NCBI GenBank assembly: GCA_026647215.1 | Contig: JAPKHC010000019.1 | Coordinates: forward strand, 62,001-126,000 | DNA from: F1-120-MAGs118 sp013360535 | GTDB lineage: Bacteria > Planctomycetota > UBA1135 > GCA-002686595 | Direction: 5' to 3' | Length of the DNA: 64,000 bases | Shown: in pieces, positions 1 through 7,626 of the stretch | Position numbering within the stretch: the stretch's first letter is position 1 | Layout of the letters: each line of letters starts with the position of its first letter | Notes under the pieces: model-generated | What the model saw: the letters and a program-made list of their open reading frames with translations, nothing else | Told to the model about the DNA's origin: nothing | The model's database searches: none | Translations under genes and position numbers: made by a program

Positions 1-586
1 GCGTCTTGCCGACTCCGGTGAGCCCGTGCAGCACGAACGTCTCGGGCGCGCGAAAGGCCTCGAGCGAGCGCACGATCTCCGCGCGGCAGGCCTTGTAGCC
101 GCCTTCGATCACGACGGCGCGTTCGAGGCCGAGCGCGCGCACGAGCGTGGCGACGCTGCGCGAGCGCAACCCGCCGCGCCAGCAGTGCAGCACCACGGCC
201 CGCCCGGGCAGCTCCGCGATCGCCCGCGACCCGACGCGGCGCTCCAGCTCGGCGATGCCACCGGCCGTGATCGACTCGACCGCCGCGCGCAGGTCGCGTC
301 CATCCGCCTTCCAGCCCGCGAGCTCCTCGATGCGCCGCACGAGCCCACCGACGTGCTCGAGCACGAGCTCCCGCGCCGCTTCGAAGGCCTTTTCCGGCGA
401 TTGGCGCGCGTACAGCGTGCCGACGAGCGCGCGCTCGACGTCGTCGAACAGCGGCACGTTGTGCGCGCCCTCGAGATGGTCCTCGCCGTACTCGACCGGC
501 GCGCGCAGGTCGATCAGCAACGCATCCCGCGCCGCGAGCGCCGCGCGCGGGGCGATCGCCGGCACGCCCTCGACCTGCTCGCCCAC
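1..586 (-). CDS. mnmH: tRNA 2-selenouridine synthase MnmH/SelU (3' end outside window)
   Basis: Exchanges sulfur for selenium on 2-thiouridine at the wobble position of some tRNAs, using selenophosphate, through a geranylated intermediate. Reading from 586 down, the visible 195 residues contain an N-terminal rhodanese domain (LIDLRAPVEY near the start; catalytic loop LHCWRGGLRSRS with the active Cys) and the beginning of a P-loop domain (GLTGVGKT at the window edge). The family is normally about 350 residues, so roughly 40 percent is missing only because the window ends. The GTG at 586 is chosen because it is the first start after the upstream gene's stop at 595-597; a GAGGA-like stretch precedes it. 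It is probably cotranscribed with the secreted protein upstream. It implies that the host makes selenophosphate, which fits the candidate selenoprotein at 36844. Confidence 0.88.
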   Translation of the reverse strand, partial: MGEQVEGVPAIAPRAALAARDALLIDLRAPVEYGEDHLEGAHNVPLFDDVERALVGTLYARQSPEKAFEAARELVLEHVGGLVRRIEELAGWKADGRDLRAAVESITAGGIAELERRVGSRAIAELPGRAVVLHCWRGGLRSRSVATLVRALGLERAVVIEGGYKACRAEIVRSLEAFRAPETFVLHGLTGVGKT

Positions 587-594
587 GGCTCGCT

Positions 595-2277
595 TCAGCG
601 TTCCTCGTGCGGCCGGATCGGCTCGACGCGCGCATCGAGCAGGCAGGCCTCGATGCGCGGCCTGAGCCACTCGACGTTGTCCTTGTGGATCGACGCCGTC
701 ACGACGACGGGACGGCCGTCGAGCAGGTACACGAGCACCGTGCACTCGAGGTACTGGTTGGCGATCTTGCCTTCGTAGCGCAGCCAGCCGAACTCGCGGT
801 TGCGCAGCGTGCGGCGCTCGGCGAACACGAACGTCAGGTCGCCCTGCGCCTTGATCAGCTCCTCCTGCCGCACGAGCCAGTCGGCGAGCGTGGCCGACTC
901 GCGCTCCTCGCCCGCGACGACGCCGATGTTGTCCTTGAACGCGCCGATCTGCGGCCCGACGAGGAACGGTTGTCCCGCGAGCGTCTCCGCGCGCCAGTTC
1001 TCGAGGACCGGCAGGCTCAGCTGGTAGCGCGGCAGGACCCAGCGGCCTTCCTCGATGCGCGGGCTGAAGTCGACGAGCGCCTTGAGGCCCGACTCGAGCA
1101 CCTCGGTGCTCGCCATGTCCTCCTTGTTCCCCTTGAGGCCCGGCTTCGCGTCGACGAGCGCCGTCCCGAGCTTCTGCGCCAGCGCGATCGAGTCCGAACG
1201 CACGAAATCCGCGGAGAAACCGCGCACGCTGGTCGAACCGAGCGCGCGGTCCTTGAAGGCCTCGGCGAATTGCACCGTGTCCTCGAGGCGATCGAAGGCG
1301 AGCCGCCACACGAGCGCCGTGTGCCCTTCCTCGTCGCGCACGAGCTGCAAGTGGTCGCCGTCCCAGCCGATCGTCGCGAGCCGCGCCTCGGTCTTGGGCA
1401 CGCCCGCGTCGAGCAGGAGCGCCTGAAGCCCGAGCTCGCCGAGCGAGTCGTCGCGCACGACCTGGAGCTTCCACTCCGCGGGCCACTCGGGCAGCGCGAT
1501 CGCACGCGGCTGGTCCTTGTAGAGCTTCTCGGGGTGCAGGAGCTGTTCGGTCGACGTCGGGCTCTCGGCGTGCAGCGTCGTGATGCCGGCCCAGTCGAAG
1601 TCGCGCAGGCGGCGAATCGCGAAGTCGCGGCCGGCGCGGTGCAGCTCGCGCAACAGCGTGTTGCCGCGGTCGGCCGGCAGCGCGGCGTCGAGCGCGGACG
1701 GATCGAGCTTGCGCGGGTCGCGTTGCGCCCGCTGTTCGGAGAGCGCGAGCGCCGCGAGGTCGCCCTCGCCCATCAACAGGCCCCAGCGCAGCGACGTCGA
1801 CTCCTGCGTGCGGCGCTCGCCGAAGAGCTTGGCCTCGCCGTCGTTGCGCAGCCGCCAGACGGTCGAGAGCGCGCGCAGGAGCTCACCCTGCTCGATCGAG
1901 TCCTCGCGCGACGCGTCGACGACGAGCTGGCCACCTTGTTCGAGCGAGCCGAACACGCCGAAATCGCCATAGGTCGCGCGCGCGATCGCCGCACGCGTGG
2001 TCTCGACGCTCCCGCCGCGCTCGACGCCGAGCGCCTCACGCAGCTGCGCCTGGAGCTCGAGCCAGCCCGCTCCGTGCAGCCGCTCGAGCTCGGCGCGCGT
2101 GCGGTCCTGGTATTCGCCGGCGCTCAGGCTGACGATCGTGCACGGCTGCGCGAAGGGCTTGCCCAGCTTCGCGAGCTCGGCCTCGAGGTTGCGCACGCGC
2201 GTCTGGAAGGCATCGCCGGAGGCCAGGGCCCCGCCGGAGACGAGGAGCAAGGCGAGAGTCGATCGCAGGGAGTTCAT
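595..2277 (-). CDS. secreted protein of unknown function, degenerate zincin-like
   Basis: A 560-residue protein starting with a signal peptide (MNSLRSTLALLLVSGGALASG). No cofactor or catalytic motif is visible. Around residues 129-180 it has QGELLRAL followed about 40 residues later by LMGEGDLAALAL, and around 250 the phrase LLHPEKLY. As I recall, a family of secreted metallopeptidase-like proteins has HELxHAL, then LxEGDAxxxx, then HPEKY in this same order. Here the HExxH histidines are absent, so any peptidase activity would be lost. That relationship is inference from pattern only. The gene lies 8 bases upstream of mnmH on the same strand and is likely in the same transcript, without an obvious functional link. 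Confidence 0.7.
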   Translation of the reverse strand: MNSLRSTLALLLVSGGALASGDAFQTRVRNLEAELAKLGKPFAQPCTIVSLSAGEYQDRTRAELERLHGAGWLELQAQLREALGVERGGSVETTRAAIARATYGDFGVFGSLEQGGQLVVDASREDSIEQGELLRALSTVWRLRNDGEAKLFGERRTQESTSLRWGLLMGEGDLAALALSEQRAQRDPRKLDPSALDAALPADRGNTLLRELHRAGRDFAIRRLRDFDWAGITTLHAESPTSTEQLLHPEKLYKDQPRAIALPEWPAEWKLQVVRDDSLGELGLQALLLDAGVPKTEARLATIGWDGDHLQLVRDEEGHTALVWRLAFDRLEDTVQFAEAFKDRALGSTSVRGFSADFVRSDSIALAQKLGTALVDAKPGLKGNKEDMASTEVLESGLKALVDFSPRIEEGRWVLPRYQLSLPVLENWRAETLAGQPFLVGPQIGAFKDNIGVVAGEERESATLADWLVRQEELIKAQGDLTFVFAERRTLRNREFGWLRYEGKIANQYLECTVLVYLLDGRPVVVTASIHKDNVEWLRPRIEACLLDARVEPIRPHEER

Positions 2278-2319
2278 CGCGAGGGATTTTACCCCATCGC
2301 GCCGCCGGCTTCCCCGCGC

Positions 2320-2943
2320 TCACTCCGCCTTCGACTTCGCTCCGAGCATCAGGTTGCGCACCTGCACGATCGGGCCGGGCACGAAGCCCCAGATCAGCAC
2401 GAGGTCGCCGAGGTGCAGCGTGAACGCGAGCAGCAGCAGGTTGCCAGCGAGCGAGAGCCACCAGAAAACGCGCGGAAAATGGCTCGCCGAGGCCCGCTCG
2501 CTGGCCCACCACTGCACGACGAAACGCGACGACCAGCAGGCCTGACCGGCGAGCGCGACCGCGACCCACACCGTGCTCGCCTCCTCGCGGTGCGTGATCT
2601 CCCAGAATGCGGCGCCGACCAGCGCCGCTCCCGCGATGCCCGCCAAGGTCGTGCGGACAGGCGCTCCCAGCCGGCGCACGCCGTCGAGCCCGAGCGCGAG
2701 GTTGCGGCCGTAGATCAGGCCGTTGATCACGTAGCCGCCGAGCAGCACGTAGTTGTGCCGCATGCCGGCGTAGACCCCGAGCAGCACCGTGCCCGCGAGC
2801 GACAGCCACCAGAAGAGCGGCGGCGCGACGCTCTTGCGCGCGCGTTCGCTCTCGAACCACTGCACGAAGAAGCGCGAGAAGAAGCACGCGTTGCCGACCC
2901 AGCCCGCGATCTGGAACGGCAGGGCGAGCGCGGCCGCGACCAT
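2320..2943 (-). CDS. membrane protein with two LAB_N (lipid-A-disaccharide synthase N-terminal-like) domains
   Basis: A 207-residue integral membrane protein built from two tandem copies of the same unit. The first has FFVQWFESER, FWWLSLAG and YGRNLALG; the second has FVVQWWASER, FWWLSLAG and VQVRNLMLG. This is the LAB_N fold, named from the N-terminal extension of some LpxB proteins but widespread as a stand-alone membrane protein beside GT2 glycosyltransferases. It has about six hydrophobic segments. The start ATG (2943-2941) follows directly on the stop of the GT2 gene, so the two are surely translated together. A role in presenting a lipid-linked sugar for lipid A or polyprenyl-phosphate modification is inferred from this pairing; the biochemical activity is not established. 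Confidence 0.85.
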   Translation of the reverse strand: MVAAALALPFQIAGWVGNACFFSRFFVQWFESERARKSVAPPLFWWLSLAGTVLLGVYAGMRHNYVLLGGYVINGLIYGRNLALGLDGVRRLGAPVRTTLAGIAGAALVGAAFWEITHREEASTVWVAVALAGQACWSSRFVVQWWASERASASHFPRVFWWLSLAGNLLLLAFTLHLGDLVLIWGFVPGPIVQVRNLMLGAKSKAE

Positions 2944-3735
2944 TCAGCGCCCCGCGACGTCGGACTCTTCGACGACGATCGGCAGGCGGCGGATGCGCGA
3001 GCGCATCCAGCGCACCGCGAACAGGTCGCGCAGCGCGCGCAACGCCCGGTTGGCGACGCCGTACTTCGACACGCCGGCGCGGCGCGGATGGTGCGAGACG
3101 GGATGCTCGATCACCTTGAAGCCGAGGTAGCGCATCAAGGTCGGCATGAAGCGGTGCATGCCCTCGAAATGCAGTGGAACCTGGCGGATCGCGCTCGCGC
3201 GGAAGAGCTTGAGCGAGCAGCCGGTGTCGCGGATCGAGTCGCCCGAGAGCCAGTTGCGCACGTTGTTGGCGATGCGCGAGCTCGCGCGGCGCACGAAGTC
3301 GTCGTTGCGCTTGAGGCGCCAGCCGACGATCGCGTCGGCGTCGCCGAGCAGCTCGAGCATCTTCGGCAGGTCCGCCGGATCGTTCTGCATGTCGGCGTCG
3401 AGCGTCGCGACCAGTGGCGCGCGCGAATGCTCGATGCCGGCGCGCATCGCCGAGGTCTGGCCGCTGTTGCGCGAGAAGAACACGCAGCGCACGCGCGGAT
3501 CCTGGCGGCGCAGCTCCTTCATCAGCGTCGTCGAGCCATCGGTGCTGCCGTCGTCGACGAGCACGAGCTCCCAGCGCCGCGTGTCCCCGAAGACCTCGCA
3601 GACGCGCCGGTAAAGTGGAACGAGGTTGTCCTTCTCGTTGTAGACGGGGGCGACCAGACTCAACTCCACCTGCGCGGTGGCCGGGCGGCTGGAGTTGGTG
3701 GATCCCGGTTCCAAGGGCTGGGTCCGGTGGGGCAT
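2944..3735 (-). CDS. GT2 family glycosyltransferase, dolichyl-phosphate sugar synthase-like
   Basis: A 263-residue cytoplasmic or membrane-associated GT-A enzyme that would transfer a nucleotide sugar to a polyprenyl phosphate. Visible motifs are LVAPVYNEKDNLVPL near residue 30, VLVDDGSTDGS with the nucleotide-binding Asp, TLDADMQNDP as the DxD region, and DTGCSLKLFRA with the typical SG/CGLK-like signature of DPM1/ArnC-type enzymes. It lacks the C-terminal transmembrane pair of ArnC. The start at ATG 3735 (MPHRTQ) is chosen because upstream sequence in this frame is non-homologous and runs under the divergent gene at 3793. It forms a two-gene operon with the LAB_N protein and diverges from the ArnT-like transferase, so the three probably build and transfer one lipid-linked sugar. 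Confidence 0.9.
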   Translation of the reverse strand: MPHRTQPLEPGSTNSSRPATAQVELSLVAPVYNEKDNLVPLYRRVCEVFGDTRRWELVLVDDGSTDGSTTLMKELRRQDPRVRCVFFSRNSGQTSAMRAGIEHSRAPLVATLDADMQNDPADLPKMLELLGDADAIVGWRLKRNDDFVRRASSRIANNVRNWLSGDSIRDTGCSLKLFRASAIRQVPLHFEGMHRFMPTLMRYLGFKVIEHPVSHHPRRAGVSKYGVANRALRALRDLFAVRWMRSRIRRLPIVVEESDVAGR

Positions 3736-3792
3736 CAGGGCTGACTTGATGGAGCTTGCGAGCGCCGTCAGAGTAACACGGTCGAGGACTCC

Positions 3793-5481
3793 TTGGACGA
3801 CTCCGGAAATTCGCGCGTTCGAGCCCCCGCCTGGGCCTGGTTCCTGATCCCGATCGCGCTGTGCGCCGCCACGCGCGACCTGTGGGCGCCGGACGAGCCG
3901 CGCTACGGCATGATCGCGCGCTGGATCTACGACCACGGCGAGTTCCTCGTGCTGCGGCGCTGCGGAACGCTGTATCCGGACAAGCCGCCGCTCGTGTACT
4001 GGCTCGCGGGCCTCGCCGGGAGCTTGAGCGGCTGGAGCGAGTTCGCGATGCGCCTCGTGTCGCTCGGTTCGGTCGCGGCGCTCGCCTGGATCGTGTCGCG
4101 CCTCGCGCGGCTGTGGTTCGGCGAGACCGAAGCGCGCTGGGCGCCGGTGCTGTTCCTCGGCTTCGCGCTGATCTACTGGAACGGCGCACGCATCGCGCTC
4201 GACCCGCTCCTGACGGTCGGTTGTGTGGGAGCGCTGTACTTCGCTGCGCTTCCGGCGCACGACGCGGCGACGGCGCGACGCCACACGCTGCTCGCGGGCG
4301 CGCTCGGTGGCATCGCGATGCTCTCCAAGGGGCCGCCGGCGCTGGTCAACATCGGCTTGCCGCTGCTCGTGTGGGCCTGGCAGCGCCAGCGTCCGGGCGG
4401 CGCACGCGCATCAAGGCCGGTTCTTGCCGCCGCCGTCGCGCTCACGATCCTGCCGGTCGCGCTGTGGGCCGTCGCGGCGTCGTTGCGCGAGCCGGCGCTG
4501 TGGAAACCGCTGTTTTTCGGCCAGCACATCGGTCGCGCCGTCGAAGGCATCGCGCACCGCGGCCCGCCTTGGGAACACCTGCAGAACGTGCCGGGTTTCC
4601 TGATGCCGTGGAGCGTGCCCGCGATCTTCGGGGTCGTGTCGGGCGCGCGTGCGTGGCTCGCGTTCCGTCGCGGCGAGCCGCACGACGCGGGACGGGTGCG
4701 CGCGTTCCTGTGGTTCGCGGCGCTGTTCCTGTTCTATTCCGTGACGCCGACCAAGCGCGAGGTGTACCTGATGAGCGCGTATCCCGCGCTCGCGCTGCTC
4801 GGCGCGCGCGAGCTCGCCGAAGCGCTGCGCCACGCGCGGGTCGGCCGCTGGATGGCGCTCGTGCCGACGGTGTTCTTCGTCGTGCTCGGACTCGCGTTTG
4901 CGCTCGCGCCAGGTGTGCTGACGAAGCTCGCGGAGAGCTCGGAAGAACTCGCGCAGAAGCTCGCCGAGGCGCTCGCGCTCGTCGCGGCGCACGCGGAGCT
5001 GCGCTGGGGCGCGCCGCTGATCGGACTCGTGTTCCTCGGCGGCGCGCTGTTCGGCCTGCGCGAGTGGCGCGCGGGTCGCGTCGAGCGCTGGGCCAGCTCG
5101 GTGGCGTGGACTTGGGGGCTGGCGCTCGCGCTCGTCGCGCTGCTCGTCTTCCCGGCCGTCAACACGCTCAAGAGCGACCGCCGCACGGCGTCATTGCTCG
5201 CGCAACAGCCCGAAAAGCCCGCAGAAATCCCGTGTTACGGCACCGCGCCCGAAGGCCCGCGCTTCTACGACGCGGGCGCGTGCGTCTCGGCCTCGCACGA
5301 GGTCTCGCTCGAAGCTGACGTGCGCGACGACCTGGCGCGCGCGGGCGAGCAGTTCCTCGCGCTGTTCGAGGACAAGGACTTCGAGCGCCTGCCGCAAGAG
5401 CTGCGCGAGCAGCTCGAGATCCGCGCCGAGACCAAGGCAGGCTCGCGCCGGCTGTACGTCGTCGCGCGGCGCCGCCCGTGA
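3793..5481 (+). CDS. ArnT/PMT-like lipid-linked sugar transferase (GT39/GT83 superfamily)
   Basis: A 562-residue polytopic membrane GT-C enzyme. The N-terminal loop carries DLWAPDEPRYG, matching the W-PDE-R-Y signature of ArnT-like 4-amino-4-deoxy-L-arabinose transferases, followed by YPDKPPLVYWL, also conserved in the family. About eleven hydrophobic segments follow, including one with LSKGPP in the KGP motif position, and a soluble C-terminal tail from about residue 465. It uses polyprenyl-phosphate sugars to decorate lipid A or protein at the periplasmic face; the actual sugar cannot be read from sequence. The start is TTG at 3793, with 57 bases separating it from the divergent GT2 gene, so both promoters must lie in that gap. 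Confidence 0.88.
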   Translation: MDDSGNSRVRAPAWAWFLIPIALCAATRDLWAPDEPRYGMIARWIYDHGEFLVLRRCGTLYPDKPPLVYWLAGLAGSLSGWSEFAMRLVSLGSVAALAWIVSRLARLWFGETEARWAPVLFLGFALIYWNGARIALDPLLTVGCVGALYFAALPAHDAATARRHTLLAGALGGIAMLSKGPPALVNIGLPLLVWAWQRQRPGGARASRPVLAAAVALTILPVALWAVAASLREPALWKPLFFGQHIGRAVEGIAHRGPPWEHLQNVPGFLMPWSVPAIFGVVSGARAWLAFRRGEPHDAGRVRAFLWFAALFLFYSVTPTKREVYLMSAYPALALLGARELAEALRHARVGRWMALVPTVFFVVLGLAFALAPGVLTKLAESSEELAQKLAEALALVAAHAELRWGAPLIGLVFLGGALFGLREWRAGRVERWASSVAWTWGLALALVALLVFPAVNTLKSDRRTASLLAQQPEKPAEIPCYGTAPEGPRFYDAGACVSASHEVSLEADVRDDLARAGEQFLALFEDKDFERLPQELREQLEIRAETKAGSRRLYVVARRRP

Positions 5482-5485
5482 CGCG

Positions 5486-6913
5486 CTACTGCGGCGGCGG
5501 CGGCGCGCGGCGCGGCAATTTCGCAGCGAAACGCGCTCCGCCGAAGCTCGAGCGCTCGACGCGGATCGTGCCGCCTTGGGCTTCGACCGCGCCCTTCACG
5601 ATCGACAGGCCCAGACCGTAGCCCGCGCGGCGGTTGGCGCGCGTCGAGCCGCGGCGGAAGGGCTCGAAGATGCGCTCGCGCTCGGCCTCGGGCACGCCCG
5701 GGCCGCTGTCGTCGACCGCGAGCTCGACCAGCTCCGGCCCGCCGTGCAGCGCGAGCTTCACTCGACCGCCGCGTGGCGTGTAGTCGATCGCGTTCGCGAC
5801 GAGGTTCGACACGACGAGCCACAGCGCCTCCCGATCGCCTTCGAGCTGCAGCGCGCCATCCTGCTCGACCTCGAGCGTGATGCCGTTGCGCACGGCATGC
5901 GCACGCTCGCGCGAGATCCGCAGGTCGACCTCCGCGCCAAGATCGAAGCGCTCGAGCGCACGTCCGGCCTCGCGTCGGCCCTGCGAGACGAGCGTCATCA
6001 GGTTGCCGACCGCGTGCGCGATGTCGCGCAGCTCCTCGAGGTGGCTCTGCAGCACGCGCCGGTCCTCGCCGAGCTCCGGCGGCGACATCAGCGCCACCTC
6101 CGTCTCGCCGATCAGGTTCTGCAGCGGCGAGCCGAGCTCGTGCGCGAGCCCCGACGTCATCAGCCGCGTGCGTTCCTGCTCGGCACGGATGCGCGCGAGC
6201 ATGCCCTCGAGCGCGCGCACGAGCTCCTCGATCTCCTCGGGCACCGTGCCGGGATCGATCGCGACGGCTTCGGACGAGTCGCGCACCGCACGCGTGCGGC
6301 GCGCGAGGTCGGCCATGTAGTCGCAGGCGCGGCGCACGAAGTGGCGGCCGGCGAACCACGCTCCGGCGCCGGAGACCAGCGCGAGCGCGATCGAGACGAG
6401 CAGGAAGCGCTGCCACTCGCGGTGCTGCGTGCGGCCGCTGACGACGAGCTGCACGAGCACGTCGCTCGACAGGCGCTCGGCGCAGGCGACGCGCTCGCCG
6501 CCGAGCCAGACCGGCGCGTCCTGCTCGAGCTCGCCCGTGAGGTCGTCGAGGAGCTCGACCGCGCCGAAGCGACCGAGCGGCTTGCCCGTGGTCGGGTCGA
6601 GCGCGCGCGCCGCCAGGGGGTTCTGCGGTGTCGAGGCGCGCAGGGCCGTGACGAGCTGCTCGAACTGCGGAGCGCGCTGCGCAAACGTGCGTCCCCCCTC
6701 GCCCGCCGACTCCAGCGCTTCCGCCGGATCGAAGCGCGAGCGCAGCTCGGCCAGCTTCTCGACCGCCAGCGCCTCGACCTGCGCACGTTTCGAGCTGCGC
6801 ACCTCGTGCGCCGCGTAGCCGCCGAGCGTCAGCACGACGAGCGCCGTCGCGCCCGCGAACCAGACGGTCGCACGCTCGGCGATCGACCAGCTCGGGCGCG
6901 GCGCGACGCTCAC
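5486..6913 (-). CDS. two-component sensor histidine kinase
   Basis: A 475-residue inner-membrane kinase. Two transmembrane helices (about residues 17-37 and 170-192) bracket a periplasmic sensor region of about 130 residues. A HAMP-like linker follows, then the HisKA box with phospho-acceptor His258 (LAHELGSPLQ), and an ATPase domain with N box (NLVANAIDYTP), G1 (DDSGPGVPE), F box (FEPFRRG) and G2 (GYGLGLSIV). Its GTG start at 6913 overlaps the response regulator stop (GTGA), so the two are translationally coupled and surely work as a pair. The H-box has Gly and Ser (HELGSP) where many kinases have HELRTP, a common variant. The signal is unknown. The Pro-rich C-terminus (APPPPQ) ends 4 bases from the end of the convergent ArnT-like gene. 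Confidence 0.93.
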   Translation of the reverse strand: MSVAPRPSWSIAERATVWFAGATALVVLTLGGYAAHEVRSSKRAQVEALAVEKLAELRSRFDPAEALESAGEGGRTFAQRAPQFEQLVTALRASTPQNPLAARALDPTTGKPLGRFGAVELLDDLTGELEQDAPVWLGGERVACAERLSSDVLVQLVVSGRTQHREWQRFLLVSIALALVSGAGAWFAGRHFVRRACDYMADLARRTRAVRDSSEAVAIDPGTVPEEIEELVRALEGMLARIRAEQERTRLMTSGLAHELGSPLQNLIGETEVALMSPPELGEDRRVLQSHLEELRDIAHAVGNLMTLVSQGRREAGRALERFDLGAEVDLRISRERAHAVRNGITLEVEQDGALQLEGDREALWLVVSNLVANAIDYTPRGGRVKLALHGGPELVELAVDDSGPGVPEAERERIFEPFRRGSTRANRRAGYGLGLSIVKGAVEAQGGTIRVERSSFGGARFAAKLPRRAPPPPQ

Positions 6914-7587
6914 TCGGCGCCCTTCGGCGCGAGCCGATAGCCCTCGCCGACCACGGTCTCGATCAGCGGGATGCCCTTGCGATCGACGCGGCGGCGCAGG
7001 CGCGCGACGAGCGCGTCGACGACGTTCGTGCCCGGATCGAAGCGAATGCCCCACACGACCTCGAGCAGCTCCGTGCGCGTCACGGTGCGGCCGCGCGCCT
7101 CGACCAGCGCACGCAGCAGGTCGAACTCCTTCGGACTCAGGTCGATGCGCTGGCCGGCACGCTCGACGATGCGGCGCCCGACGTCGAGGCGCAGGTCCGC
7201 GACCTCGTGCACGAGCGTCGTCACGCGCCGCCGCGCGACGGCCTCGATGCGCGCGAGCAGCTCGTCGAACTGGAACGGCTTGACGAGGTAGTCGTCGGCG
7301 CCGAGCTTGAGCCCGCGCACACGATCCTCGACCGCGCGTGCGGCCGACACGAAGATCACCGGCACGTCGATGCCGTGGCGGCGCAGGTCCTCGAGCAGGC
7401 CCATGCCGTCGCCACCGGGCATCATCACGTCGAGCAGGATCAGGTCCGGCACCTGCGGAAGGCTCGCGAGCACCGCTCGCGCCTCCATTCCGTTCGAGGC
7501 CGCGGACGTCTGCATTCCGTGGGCCTCGAGTCCCTTGGCCACGAAGGCGCGCAACTTGGGGTCGTCATCGACGATCAGGATCCTCAA
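6910..7587 (-). CDS. OmpR/PhoB-family response regulator
   Basis: A 225-residue DNA-binding regulator and the partner of the kinase immediately downstream. The receiver domain (1-120) has acidic pocket residues in VDDDP, phospho-acceptor Asp53 in LLDVMMPGGDG, the switch Ser in FVSAAR and the Lys in LVKPF. The C-terminal winged helix (about 130-220) has LSPKEFDLLRAL and the recognition helix region TNVVDALVARLRRRVD, ending with the wing VVGEGYRL. It starts with TTG at 7587, which is also where the receiver domain should begin (LRILIVDDD). Spacing from the upstream same-strand gene (ends 7618) is 30 bases and contains a hairpin, so an independent promoter inside or just after that hairpin is likely. 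Confidence 0.95.
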   Translation of the reverse strand: MRILIVDDDPKLRAFVAKGLEAHGMQTSAASNGMEARAVLASLPQVPDLILLDVMMPGGDGMGLLEDLRRHGIDVPVIFVSAARAVEDRVRGLKLGADDYLVKPFQFDELLARIEAVARRRVTTLVHEVADLRLDVGRRIVERAGQRIDLSPKEFDLLRALVEARGRTVTRTELLEVVWGIRFDPGTNVVDALVARLRRRVDRKGIPLIETVVGEGYRLAPKGAE

Positions 7588-7599
7588 CGGCGTGGTCTC

Positions 7600-7626
7600 C
7601 CGGGGGTGAGGAAAAGTCTACCCCGG
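7600..7626. terminator. short hairpin between the polytopic protein gene and the response regulator
   Basis: CCGGGGGT at 7600-7607 pairs with ACCCCGG at 7620-7626, allowing one bulged G, around an A-rich loop. It sits between two minus-strand genes, so it may end the transcript of the 7618 gene before the two-component operon. There is no clear U-tract, so this is a weak call. Confidence 0.35.

Noticed and set aside
607..3744. Long plus-strand open frame over the first 3.7 kb
   Set aside because: Antisense shadow of real minus-strand genes in very GC-rich sequence; composition is dominated by Arg, Glu, Ala and Gln and no domain is recognisable.
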